This document shows, one piece after another, positions 30,701-43,560 of a DNA stretch of 53,820 nt; within the stretch, counting starts at the first letter, position 1; every line of letters begins with the position of its first letter. The notes beneath the pieces are model-generated. The model worked only from the letters and a program-made list of their open reading frames with translations, was not told the DNA's origin and did not search any database. The DNA is taken from assembly GCF_000003605.2 (NCBI RefSeq), contig NW_003142308.1, positions 157,301 to 211,120 of the forward strand. The letters are read 5' to 3'. A program made the translations under genes and the position numbers. The DNA is from Saccoglossus kowalevskii. Its lineage: Eukaryota > Hemichordata > Enteropneusta > Harrimaniidae.

Positions 30701-33700
30701 ACTTCAAAAATAGTTAAAAACTGGTTCTAATAAGACAAAATTGCTGAAAATGTATATAAGCTATTCTTCAGAGTCTATCGCTCCTTCATATATTTCACTG
30801 AGGCTTCTATATGACATCCACTTATTACAATACCGGTACATGATAGTTATGTACTTGTAAACCCACTCTTCGTTGATGCATGATACTCTCACATCAAATT
30901 AGAATGAATGCGACTGGATACGTTCATCACATACCAACAAATACTGGAAGTAGTGCTAATGAATAAATAAACAGTATCTGCGATTATCTTAAACATCTGC
31001 TTTACTTTTAGTCCATCACTGCTTATTACATAAATGGCTCGCTATACCTCCATAATATATCTATTTAGTGATATTCCCATTTCATGTAAAAATAATTCCG
31101 TGATTATAAACATAACATTTGTGAAAAACCTTATTTTGGATTAGTGCACTATAGGTTAGAATATTGACTACTCAGAATATATATGGCGGGCGATTCTGGA
31201 AGGGCAGGATTTGCGCGCTCTTTTGCAAACACCTGATATCACCTATAGGTCTTAACCTTGAGAACCATAAATCATACTTGTGTACATTAAATAATTGGAG
31301 ATGCTCTGAGACTAGTCATTTCTCCAGTTAACACATTAATCCCAGAACTACTGTAAACATTAAGCTATGTGTGTGTAAATGAACTTTGTCCCATGTATAT
31401 TATGATTGCTATATGTCAAATGTACTTTGTTGAAATCACTATACGACTATTGGTAATGAATTAATAGATTGGTATGTCCGTGCTTCCTACGTTATTAATT
31501 TTCTGTCTTTAATAATGAAAACACATGTGCAGATACCGTAAAAAAACGTATTGCTGTTTTACACTTGATGTACTGAAGTACGTATACTATTAAATTAGAG
31601 ATGGGATTTACATCACCAACATCAGTGTGTCTCACAAATTAGAGTTTGGCGCAATCCGCAATATTTATACAGTCACATTCTTAGGCCAGTGAACTTCTGG
31701 CCCATCGCATTTTATATGATGTGACGTATTTCTGTCCACGACTGTGGCTTTATTATATCTCAGGTATCCTCATATGTAAACATATAAATGAGAACTGTTG
31801 CTAATGCATGTGCAGGTAATCTCGCGTGTGATAAACATCGATATAAAGCAATGACTAGCCCATCACATATACAGAATAGCTGAGAATGGATAAAATTACA
31901 CAGAATCACGTTGTTGTTATTATTGTAGGGAAAGCGTCTATATTGTTTTTCAAACTATTAAAATTGATAAAAATACCAATTGTGTAATGTTTTGACATTG
32001 TATTAAAAAGAAAAAATGTACACGAGGAAAGTATGACCATTTTCTGACATTTACGCTGTTGCTTCTCTCTGCAGTACAGCATAATTTAGCTTGTATTTTC
32101 AAAAACATTTCCAGCAGGCTAGGTACACCCACGTCCGTTTGTTAGTGCTATCCTTTGAATACAATAATAAACGTAATTTATTCATCAGTAGCTGTGAAAA
32201 TTGATCATGTATTTGTGTTTTATGCCAATAATGGATTTAGTCCTTGTTGAGTCATAATTCAAAAGACGTGATGAACATGTCAACATCACATGCTGTCTTG
32301 TTATATAAAACGAAGCTGATAGTGAATTGTATTGTGATCTTTGAATACAAACCTGTTCAGCCCCCCCCCCTGTTCCATTACAACTAATAGTTTGGCGCTT
32401 TCATGAGTTACAAACAAAAAGTGAAAAAAGTATCATGAATCTCTAATAGATTTTGACAAGTTGTTTGAAATGCGTTGAGTGAAAAATTATTATATGATGA
32501 TGTCTCATTGGCGCCTACTAAGTCATTTTTGCGCGATGATTGATAAACTCAGAGGTGAACTGATGAAACGAGTTTAAACTGAGGGTCAGTAGAATCATTG
32601 TCGGAAAGAAAACACAAAAATCACTATTCAGAAATGTATTTATAGAGTAAATGTAATGATTGATGTGATGATGCACAAGGAGATATGTTGTTGGCACGGC
32701 CATACGCGCAAGTACTACTAGTAATTAGTATTAATTTTAACAAGAATAATTCAATCATTCATTTTTTTCTTTTCCAGACGTTTAAATTTGCATAAGTTTG
32801 TTATTTTTGGTTATTATGTATCGTGTAAAATAATTCCTTAAATAGATCATTATAAGGACTATCTTGCTAATTGCTTTTGCCGCCAAACTGCACATTCATT
32901 TACCCATATTTAGTTTGTAATATTTTCAGTTAATTATAGAAAACATGCAAGGTTTTATATGACGTAAGTATGATTTTCGCAAAGGCCACACCTAGTGACG
33001 CTCCTTTTACTGCTATTATGCAATCACTTGCCTCATAGGAATACCATTAAGCAAACTACACTGACTGTGGCTTCACTTGTTATTAGACACGTGCACGTAG
33101 TAGTAATCATATTTATCTACAAACAGTTAGCATGACAAGTTAGCATGACTAATTAGTGTATGCGACAACATATTTGAAGGTTTCAGGAAATATGTGTCAA
33201 CTTCAATAGAGACTATTTATGACCTTGTATATAATAGGTTTACTGCTATATTGCATACGAACGAAAATTGCCTGTTTATTCATAGACGCGGTGCGAGTGG
33301 TCTATTTAGCTGTGTTGACCAATATTTAGATATACGCCCTGCGTGTCGCAGATTACACGATGCTCGCGTTGACAATACTGCTGGTTATTGAAGATTTAAT
33401 ATGAACGAACATGTATATGTTAGTATTGTTGGTGTTCCATAATGATACTGCAGACTTAAATCCATTATCAAATCCACTAATACGCATACAGGATCAAACA
33501 TAAATAATATAAATTACAATTTCTCAAGGCAGACATATAACTAATAGTGCATTACGCGTGCACGCTTACGGAAATTGACAATTGTTTTTGATATGAAGTA
33601 TATGTCATTTTGACAATAAGAGTCGCACCAAACGGTTTATTGTAGAAGTGTCAATCGTAGACAATCCAATCAAACCCTGGACAATTCGCTCACTTTATTA

Positions 33701-35640
33701 GGTCGCTACTTATTTTAAAATATTCATGAAAAAGATAAAATAATTCACTTCCCATGAGCATTGTTGCTCACATGCTCTTGATAAAACCGAAAAGATAAAC
33801 CTCGTACATCGGTATGTTTGTCATATAAATACTATAATATTATTGTATGATGAAATTGTTAATCTTCATCACTGAAGATAACATTTGTATGTAGTAGTGT
33901 AGATGCGATAAAAGAAAGTTCGTAGAGTTAATCAAGACACATTAGAAAATTATGCAATAAAATCAATGACTTGGTAAGTCATATGCAATCAAACGATAAA
34001 ATTGTCAGATAAGAGAGATACAATAATGATGATTTTTGTGTGCATGCAACTTAGTGTCATTTAGTGGTATCAAAACACAGAATCTTGTTTTATATAAAAT
34101 TAAATTAATGTTCACAAACAATAATAATTCTGCACTATATCGGTCATAACAAATGAATCCAATCACCAACAGTAATTCGGGGTCATAGATTTAGCAATTC
34201 ACGTCAGTGAGCTAATGCCATTGTAGAGGTTTAGTGCTAGGCAATAACATGCCGTGACGTGGGAGAATAGAGTTTGGGATTTACAATGATGCTGATAGTT
34301 TGGCTAATCCTTCTTACACATCACCAAGAACTGAATACGATTTTGCTACTTATTCGAATGAACAGTGTGGGGCATTTTGTTCTGAACTGAGATTAGAGTG
34401 AAAACGATAATCCCTTATTACAACTATTTTAAATGCAGGCAGTGTTAATAATTGTGTTTATCCATGCGTCTATGTGTACATTTCATGTTCATTAAACCCG
34501 TTAAGGATCTATTCAATTTCAACTAGGTATTTTGAAAACCCAATACGACAATACCATTGGAATTCTGTTTAATGCACTAAATCGTCCTCTTTGGTTATAT
34601 TTATTATTTCGGTAATATATTTAACAACACTTCTCATGGCTATGCGCAGATAGTAGTGTGTTCTTGGTGACATACTCTGCATACAGTTTGCACATTGCAT
34701 GTACACAGAGAAATAACAAGCGTTATGTGGGTGGAGTAAGTCATTCAGAACATTTTCATGTTATTGGTACATATAACTCGAGCACGTTTTTCGTGAAACT
34801 GATCGTCTGATTTTCTCGCTTGTGGGTAGTATATTCATTAACCGCACCTAATTAAATAGTGCCCTTGAGTTAACGAAAGGTGTGACCCGAAAACCCAAAT
34901 GACATTGAAATATAATTTCAGTTTCTTGTTTCTAGGAAACAGATTACTAACTCGGTTATTAAAATATCGAAATAGTCGTCAAATGCTCAATCTTCCTAGG
35001 TAATACGCAATTAAAATATAAAATGATCACTGTCCATATCTCATTAAAACAATACAACACATCCTATTAAAACGGCGTGAATTGTGTAGTCTTTACTGAC
35101 ATTTGGCTTCTAACTGCACTCGTTTATGCATGGTGTAGTGCATGAAATGGAATATTTTGTATCTACATGACCGTTATAAGACTCGGTCTAAAGAAAACTC
35201 AACATCACTTCAACCTTCGATGCTCTAAGGAAAACAACAATTCAAGTTGTATCTAGTATTGTCAGCTCGTCAGAACGGACATTATATATACGCATGTGTT
35301 TTTTGTATGTGTAATACAGCATGGTTAGCATCATTGTAAAATGCATTTATGATTAAAATAAGATGAGATGACGCAGTATGGCAGTTTGGCGACTCTAGTA
35401 TACTCACACTAAGTATGTATTATGTTATTGTTTATGCACATCACACAATATAATTATCTTGAGTGTAAGTGAAACGTTACACCAATGTTTACATCGTAGA
35501 CTATTACTGATAGAGTACGAGCAAAGAAGATCATTGGCCTACATAATTGGAGGTGGAACTATTTTCTACACAAGGGGAACAAACACCCATTTACAGGTTG
35601 ACGATATACTAACATAACGAGTTCACAAAATACAGCCGAA
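27800..35640. other. 8-kb AT-rich stretch, nothing recognised
   Basis: All open frames are below about 75 codons and lack domain-like features. A C tract lies at 32361-32370. No RNA gene, satellite or transposon end was detected by eye. Confidence 0.5.
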
Positions 35641-35646
35641 CTTTCG

Positions 35647-35664
35647 CGAGCGGCGCCATCTTGA
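35647..35664 (-). promoter_or_regulatory. YY1-like motif GGCGCCATCTTGAA, promoter-like patch
   Basis: A GC-richer patch (gcgagcggcgccatcttgaa) sits about 200 bases before the start of the first duplicated segment. It is the reverse of the motif at 8145. It could mark a transcription start or a buried transposon end. Confidence 0.3.
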
Positions 35665-35963
35665 ACAAGCGTTCTCTGTTTAGCAAGGGTCCGTACAAGT
35701 GACCATGATCAATATGCGCTTCAATGAATCAAAACACACCCCGGATGTACCTATTTCAAACCTTTTTAAATTTTAAATAAGTCTGTGAAGTCTATATGTT
35801 CAATGTAGCCTAATGTACATTACGTATCATCAACAAATATGATGTTCGTTCGGCTTACCTTGATATTAGCAATCACTACAGCAAGAAGTGGAAGTGTCAG
35901 GTACTGATGATCGTATAACGTGTGTAGTTGCATACAGAAACGCAGTGAAGTTAATACAATCCA

Positions 35964-36359
35964 ATGTTAACCTGCTTACAATTCGATCAGTACGGGAATC
36001 GAACAGTAGACAAAATGATGATGACATATCTGATGGCATTGATGGGAAACCATACTATTATTGCCATGACGAATTCTGAGATATCTATAAAAATAACAGC
36101 TTTAACAATCAGTTATATGACACTACATTTGGCGATGCTGCAGTACAATGTATACTCTTCTTTACTAACGGAAAACCTCTGCGCAATGTATCACGTGATA
36201 CAGTCTTGGCTAGAACTCATTATATGTATCCTTACAATGTTGTTGTTCGGAGACGGTATATTGGTCGTTACTATGGCAGCAGGTTGCGCTGTTGTGTTTT
36301 GCTCGCTGATTCGCTATGAGCTTACGAATAACAAGCTAATATATAATATATATCCATAA
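35964..36359 (+). CDS. hypothetical membrane-segment ORF in copy 1
   Basis: Open frame from ATG 35964 to TAA 36359, 131 codons, not recognised. Several hydrophobic stretches appear: ITALTISYMTLHLAMLQY, LELIICILTMLLFGD and ILVVTMAAGCAVVFCSLI. The copy 2 counterpart keeps the same frame for 42 codons from its ATG at 47323 (MTNS.I.IK.TALT.SY.T) and later again for GDG.L.VTM and SLI.Y.L.NN, although it also has stops and a ~48-base deletion. Shared frame over two blocks hints at a real exon. A second frame (35888-36079, ending GKPYYYCHDEF) is also shared by the copies, so frame conservation alone is not decisive. Confidence 0.3.
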   Translation: MLTCLQFDQYGNRTVDKMMMTYLMALMGNHTIIAMTNSEISIKITALTISYMTLHLAMLQYNVYSSLLTENLCAMYHVIQSWLELIICILTMLLFGDGILVVTMAAGCAVVFCSLIRYELTNNKLIYNIYP

Positions 36360-38088
36360 TACTTGAACAGTAACTAAATAAATAGTATATTCAATATTCG
36401 ATAACTGAACTCAGGTAAAGGTTACGTACTTGACTAGATAGACACAAATTACGTATACCGGCAATATACGTACAATATTGTGTTAATATTGAATTGTTGG
36501 TTTCACTCTATAATAATATTGCTTTATTTATTTAACTAACAATGAGATGCAGTCGAAATACAGTTTTGGAAAGTAACCGTTGTGTGTTATTGTCAGTCAG
36601 CAGACAAGTCGCCTTACACCACCACAAGTCATGTCACGACGACATAAAAGATAGGCTGCTCTAATTTAAAAATTATTACCACATATCCAATAGACAGTTG
36701 AGTTGATTCCCACAATTATGTCTAAATAAGGACAGTGGTACTTGAAATGCCGTTAGACTGTTGCATAGTAACAAATCCAATACATAGGTAGAGCATGGGT
36801 AGAGCGATGACAGTATAATATTTTCAAATAGCGCCCATTATAACTAAATAATATTTAACAATGTTTCTATCATTGATCAAGGTATGCATTGTCACTAAGA
36901 ATGAATTACATTTTTGTATTTGACATTTACGTAAATTTTTTCATATAGTAGATTCATTATTTGTGTGTTTTTCAGAAAGTTGCGACTACGATTCATTTTT
37001 TTTTGGCGATAATTGACATGTCATTCTACAAGAGTTTCTGGGTAAACCCTAAATAACTGAGAAGGTGACACTGTAACCAATGAAAACTATACCGTTCGCT
37101 TGCTATGTCCAAACAAATGGAGTACTTGATGATTTCGATTCTTTTGAGTAGAATATACATTTTTATATAATGACATTAGATGATATTATTCATTGATGGC
37201 AACATTTAAGCACAAGAAACACGCGCCTGTCCATGCATTTTGTATTCAAATTACCTCTTCTAAAGTCAGTAGACACACTACATCATTCATACTACATCTG
37301 AATTGTGAAGTACGCTTCCTTGTATTATGTGCAATAAACGTATAGATATTCCATTGCAAGCACTGTGCTGGTTTCTAGTTTGTTGGTTACATCAGACCAG
37401 TATTTCATAGTTGTGGTAACAATTATGGTAAATTGAAAATTTTTAAACCTTTAAAGTAACTGGTCGTTTTAATATATGACAGCTGGTGCCCAATTCTATG
37501 ATAGCGTCTACCTATGTACGTATATAACGTAAAAGGAAAGCTGTCTGTCAACCAAATAGAGCGTACCAAGTGAGACTTTAACGCGATTTGTACAATATAT
37601 GTACATAATACAATCTATTTATATAAGTCTGATACATTCACCCTAATTGTCACGAGTTGTCATAATATACCCATTTAAGGTAACAAATCAAATGCAGAGC
37701 ATCAGCTTCGCTGTGATTTATTGAAAATAAGCTTCGAAGACCCGTTAGATTCGCTTTTCGACGTTGTTTTCATATGTCATGTTGCACCAGACCTTTCTCG
37801 TCGCACACGTGTTTATCTATCTAAGACTGAAATACAAGCATATTAATTCCGATCCCAACTATAGCTAATAACGCATTGACTTCTTTCTATTAGCTTTCTT
37901 CATTATATTTGCAATAAAAATCATTATGTAACATTAGAGCATGACGTCTTGCTAATGCAATGAGCCAATCAAACTATATCCAAGAACACCGTATTGATTT
38001 CTTGTATACGCCATTACGTATTCTTTGCCACATTAGATTATATACTAGTGTAAACCTGTGTCATGACGTTGTCAATGAATCACAATAT
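36360..38088. other. duplicated non-coding sequence
   Basis: This stretch is alignable in patches with 47600-49200 but contains no recognised gene. One patch (37300-37400 versus 48320-48480) encodes a hydrophobic open frame only in copy 2. Confidence 0.4.
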
Positions 38089-38089
38089 G

Positions 38090-38213
38090 AGGTTATTACG
38101 AGGATACCTCAAAGTATGCACTCAAGACAGGGAGTATCGACGGACGCTCAGCGGAGCTCAATGCGACGATGTACTATCTGAGTGCATGCTTTGAGGTATT
38201 CTCGTAATAACCT
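38090..38213. mobile_element. 124-bp foldback MITE inside copy 1
   Basis: Arms 38090-38127 (aggttattacgaggatacct to ACTCAAGA) and 38177-38213 (TCTGAGTGCATGC to aggtattctcgtaataacct) are near-perfect inverted repeats around a 49-base GC-richer loop. Copy 2 has no counterpart between its ATATACTAGTGTAA (49190) and GCAGTTTATCACATTG (49207) anchors, so it was either inserted after the duplication or lost from copy 2. The 73-codon frame over it is an artefact. Confidence 0.8.
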
Positions 38214-38702
38214 TATTATTATACATCTTTTTCTTCCAAGGATACATCATGAGAATGCAGAAATCCAAAATGTTTAGAACAGAATCAGCGAATCTCTTTG
38301 TGTGGGGTCCTGGTCAAACCCTAGTGGCAGACATGTTTGTTTTTACTATCAGAGAACGATCACACGCGTTACCATTCCATATTTGGTATTCGCATTTCCT
38401 AATATGTTAGGATGAAAATACCCAGTGCAATACCGCAAAATTACGGCACGCTGTAACGTGTGGCGTTACGGTGACAGATGTATAAAATAAAGGTTATTAG
38501 CAGTTGATCACATTGCGAAATCAATTCTAATACAGAGTTCTAAATGAGAATATTATCTAGACGGTGTAACTTCCCGAGGTTAATGTACACATAAAGTAAT
38601 TAAAATGTTAATTCGAAATAAACTCTCTCGTAAAAGGAGCATGCCAAGGGTGAATGCATTGTGATGTTTATCGATTGACTTGTGAGAAATTTATTTGTAT
38701 AA

Positions 38703-38918
38703 GACAAAGCCCGGTGGTTACGGGGACTTTTTGGGGAGATAAAGTGTGATCCCAGATATAATTGTCGAGCCTGTAGGCTGGGAGATTTTATTACGGGGAA
38801 GACTTTATATCCAGAAGAGGTGGATTACGAGGATTTTATCTTACTTAAAATCTGTTACCCCAAACTACCTATGAATATAGGATTCTGGGAAATTTCTCTA
38901 ACTTATGAAGGCATTTAG
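38703..38918 (+). CDS. exon-like open frame shared by both duplicated copies
   Basis: A frame without ATG is open for 71 codons from GAC 38703 to TAG 38916, directly after a possible acceptor (TTATTTGTATAAG). Its peptide includes KARWLRGLF, YNCRACRLGDFITGK and VDYEDFILLKICYPKLPMNI. In copy 2 (49466-49690) the same order is read as RLRDFNTG, VDYGDFILLKTYHPKLPINI and FEGI, but with stops and a one-base shift. The segment is among the best-conserved parts of the duplication. No known family is recognised, and a conserved non-coding element is an alternative. Confidence 0.3.
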   Translation, partial: DKARWLRGLFGEIKCDPRYNCRACRLGDFITGKTLYPEEVDYEDFILLKICYPKLPMNIGFWEISLTYEGI

Positions 38919-41900
38919 TAATCGATAAGTGATGGAAAAGTATCGAAATCAAAGAATTTCTCGCTCAGAATCGCCAAATCTGAGGGCTTCTAAAGCAAGA
39001 AACATACTAAAACCATAGTAATACTCTAAATATTTTCGCAGTTTATAATAACTAATGATACATAGCCCAAACACTCATATTACAGTTTAAGCTACAAGTT
39101 CAAATATAGCTAAGATTTATTAATGATTTTTAAAATCCTACCACAGTCATATAAATGCACAATGCCACTGTATAGGATTGCTGCATAAATAAGATATTGC
39201 ATCAATAATTTGTTTTCAATGAAAATATTTAAAACTAATATGCGATATTTTTACTGATGTTTCCTATTTATATTATAATATAATATATGACTGGGTGCAT
39301 ATTAGTATATTAAATTAGGATTAGAAATTTTAAAACAAATTTAAAAGAAGTTTACATTGTTTGTTTTTTAAACTTTATAATATTCAAAAAATATTAGGGT
39401 TAACATGCCACATAGCCATGTTTTGAGTAAATGTTCTATCCGACAGCTCTTTCAAAAATTAAGTGTGATGAAGAGAAAATGGGAATACACGTAAATGGTT
39501 GAATTGATTCAAGTTGACATTGAATCGCATTCAATAATCGATTTGTACCAAATTCCGTGCATGTTTGACATATTTATGTTGGGTTCGGCATTAACCACAT
39601 AACATTGCCGCATGCTGTGAGCTATACACATCATTACTATGTTTTGTTTCAGACAATGCTGAGATGTTAGTGTGAACAAGACGCTACTATGCACTACAGA
39701 CAAGTGAAGTGATAAGTTATTCACATACAGTTATACAGTACATGAAATCATCTCAAAAGTCAATTCATATAAATATTATAATAATCTAATTGACCGCAAA
39801 GTACGAATATGTACATCAATGCGGTAGAGATACGTTGGGAATTTCTCAACTTCAAATTGTTTGAACGCATGATATGAATACGAAAAATAAAGATTAAAAA
39901 ATCATCTGAAAATAGTCAACGATGGACTCTGCAATTATACATTAAAATCATTCCAAAGAATATTCTCACTTTTATGCCGTTTTTAAATACTATCACATGC
40001 CAAGCTGCAGCGCGCCTCGTTTACAAACCAGTAAGTTAACTGTTACCGTAATGTTATAACTATACTAAACTACGAATTATACATACACAAGGTATAAACA
40101 TCATTGTCGGTATTGAGTAGCTGCTAGAAATATCAAATCTACAGAAACACTTCGCCCCCATTATAAGCTACTAAGAAAAAGACAAAAAAGATATTAGAGA
40201 TAACACTAAGAACCTGTAGAATCTCGTATATGATGGCAGCATGTATCTCTTAAAAGAAAATGATTTTTATAATATTTTTATAATATTTAGTGTTACTATT
40301 CTGGATATTGCAACCAAGTATGAATACAAAACACATTTTACTGGCTGGCTGGCTGGCTGGCTGCATTAACAACAAAGATTGAATGACCAACCACGCATTC
40401 AATATTTCGTTATTTCTATCTTTCTATCATATTATATTCCACTGAATTCCCTTCACCAAACATATGCAATCTACTGACCTTAGCTTACTTAATTTTGTAA
40501 GATAATAAAACATTATTGCATGCGTGGAGCGCATAGTGGAAACATAGAACGGCATTATAGATAGATTAAATACAATTCCTAATACTGTATTGTCACAATG
40601 TTCCAGGGTAATCCTCATGTAAATGAATACCTCATCACTGGAACCACCTACAATAATTAACAACGATATACTAGTTGGAGAAGTGAACATTCATTGAATC
40701 TCATCAATGCATGGCACACGATAATCGTGCTGTTTTCAAGCCTTCGTATCTGTTGATGCTCTTGGGCATTAATTAGAGATGGACGATACCATGGCAGCCA
40801 CGCGTCATCACATACAAAGCCGTATTCTCTCACTGTAAGGTACTTTTACATCAATGAATAGCTAGGACTAATTTCATCTCAATCTGTAGCACCAACAACC
40901 CCCGCAGTAGCAGTAAATGAGTGGTTCTTAAAAATGAAAGAGATCGCACATAGCATACGCCGTTAATAGCATTTTTACGACATTCTCCATATTAATTCAA
41001 TTAACATGAACTATTTAAAGAACACTATAAACTTCTCTTCCTATGATTCGTCTATTCTGATGGTTCATCGGCGGATAAATATATCACCCAATCAAATATT
41101 TATGTAACCTAAAAATACATATATATGATTAAGAAAACAAAAAAATCAATAACAAATACATACAATTTGCTGTGGCACCAACGCTATATTAGTGTTACGA
41201 CAAATCGACATAGACGTACGTGTTACACTCGTAAACGCCAACTGTTAGGTGAATATACGATATGAAATACGGTTCTCGTCGCATACATGCCGCACATCAG
41301 TTGAGTGGTTAGTGTAGGTGATTATTGTCGTAAAAGCATTCACAGTAATAAACATAAATTTTGGCGCGTCTGGAACGGAGCTACAGCAAGATCATCACTG
41401 ATCTAACCTGACATGGCGGTTCATCCATTCGCCCAAGGTAAGCATAACGTAACTAGACAAGAAATAACGATATTAAAAATGTCTGCGTCGTATATAGCTA
41501 TCGGATTACAGCAGATGTAGACATTAGTAAAATGACGCAGCTTATATTAATATAATTCCTACGAACACAGTAAACATGCCAGGAAATTCAAATAGAGTGA
41601 GTACATTATTTTGAATCTCATGAGGCACCCTCACTATATCAGTGTGAATCATAATCAAGTAGGTAAATCTAGAAAACCTAGTTATATCTGCCAAAAACCT
41701 AGAAGCCAATGAGAACTATAGAGAATAAACATTGACTGTTGATTAATATTTGGCATATATTCTGGAGAGAAATTAGTTACTATTTTCACATGATATGTTC
41801 CGCAACACAATTTAAGATGACCGACATGGGGCAGTACTTTAGAAATATTGTTGTCCATTTCAATTTTGATTACCAGTATATCTTTGCCGCCTTCATTTTT

Positions 41901-43560
41901 TTTTTAAATAAGGCTAACGGAGAATGGCTTGTCGACTTGTTTGTCTATGAGGCTGACTTTGGGGTTAACAAAATAATTTCTTCTAGTATAATGTTAATCA
42001 ATTGATACACGACCAAGACTAGTCAATGTCAATGTCTCCATTCATCTTCATTCATAATGTAGGTCGAAGTCTTGAGCGCTGTATAATGTTAGCGACAATA
42101 TTAGCATGTGCAAATTCCTAACTGTAAGTTAAACTAGGTCAATACTACTGGTTCTCAGTCTAATTTCACGATATTCACTCACATTCTAAATCACAATATA
42201 AATATGTCAAAAAGGTTCGCCAAAACGTCTGTATCATCGAGATACAGAAATGATAAATGTTAAAACGTAGACTAACATGAATACAAATGAGTGTGTTCAG
42301 CAACCTGACGTATGTTTTTCATGTCATACAAATCGTATACCGATAAATATTTTCAATAAGCTTGTATATTTCACTCCAAAAATACCATATTTGGAAAAAG
42401 AACTCTGCTTATATGACAAGATAACATTTTACGATTGCATTGTTTTGTCATTGTTGTTTTAATTAAATCAGCATTTAATTATTATATATGCAATTTGAAA
42501 ATTCTAAAAATGTAAAAACAATACATGGGACAGTGTTCATAGTTCGTATATTGTTTTCTCTTTATTATTGAGTATTCATAATGTATTTTTGATTTGACGA
42601 CCATGTACTGGTATTATTGTCCTGCTGTATATATGCTGTCACTGTGTAATTTATATCATCGTTGGTTAAATCATTGCTAATGTGGTGCCACTACACACAT
42701 CCTAGAAGGATAATGACTACGCTATTGGACTGAAAATGTGGTATCAGTAAAAGTCATAAAATAAATCTTATCAGAGAAAAACACCTAAATTTATGACTGA
42801 CATATTACACAAGCAATTCATGCAATCAGTTTAATCTATGTCACGTAATTTAATTCGGTATATACATTACAAATACAGATAAAATAAATAAAACAATACT
42901 GTTTGAATATTATTCATTTTGTTAGCACAAGTATCTTTACGCATATTTACGGTACAAATAAGCGATATGTTAGTTCTTGTAATGTGTCTTGAACATGTTT
43001 GATTGTGTGGTCGACTGGCTTTGGTGCAAATTGACAACGTCAAATAGCAGTTTGTTTTAATTATAGAATAAATATATAATATAATTAAAAGTTTGTTGCC
43101 CGACTTCAACATCTATAGAATCTAATCATGACTCCTGAATATGCGCAATGCTGTAACAATATTATTTTCAAGACCGAAGTCTAAGATATATTACATATTT
43201 ATTATAACGATCACAAATTACCTGACATATTATCAACTGAATAATTCATCCACATTTGGCAAGATATGTCATGCTAGTTGTTTTGTCTTAGCTGTAACCT
43301 CCTGCTTTGTACCAATAAGTCCATTTGAATTTTCAGTTTTGAGATAAATTTTTTACATGTACAATACGGTGAACGTTTATGTATAATGATAAAAATATGG
43401 ACTATAAAATGTCCATAGTAAGTTAGATTTACAAATCGCACATATTATTGATTGTTATTATTTTTATTATCAGATTTAGAAGATAATCTGATAATGTTAT
43501 TCGTTGTTATGAAATCACATGTACAGTAAGTAACTTTAAAACATTACCGACAGACAGTGT
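38919..43560. other. rest of duplication copy 1, non-coding
   Basis: 39500-39970 aligns with 50410-50860, 39970-41290 has no partner in copy 2, and 41290-43560 aligns with 50990-52510. A (CTGG)n tract lies at 40341-40362. Frames such as minus 40427-40690 and plus 41739-42005 are unrecognised. Confidence 0.45.

Larger units (their letters stand above)
35857..43560 (+). repeat. segmental duplication, copy 1 (~7.7 kb)
   Basis: Collinear with 47179-52510 in the same orientation. Anchors (copy 1/copy 2): ACCTTGATAT 35857/47179; CATTGATCAA.GTATGCATT 36871/47969; AAGACAAAGCCCGGTGGTTA 38701/49464; GGATTTTATCTTACTTAAAA 38831/49594; ATACAGTTAT.CAGT 39725/50625; TTCATCCATTCGCCCA 41420/51111; GATTAATATTTGGCAT 41741/51671. 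The offset falls from 11.3 to about 9 kb, mainly because copy 1 holds about 1.3 kb (39970-41290) and a ~430-bp block around 38060-38490 that copy 2 lacks. Anchors are highly similar while intervening sequence is strongly diverged, so the event is old. It may be a tandem gene duplication or two copies of a long dispersed repeat. Confidence 0.85.

Noticed and set aside
37960-38181. 73-codon frame
   Set aside because: It runs through a foldback MITE absent from the second duplicated copy.
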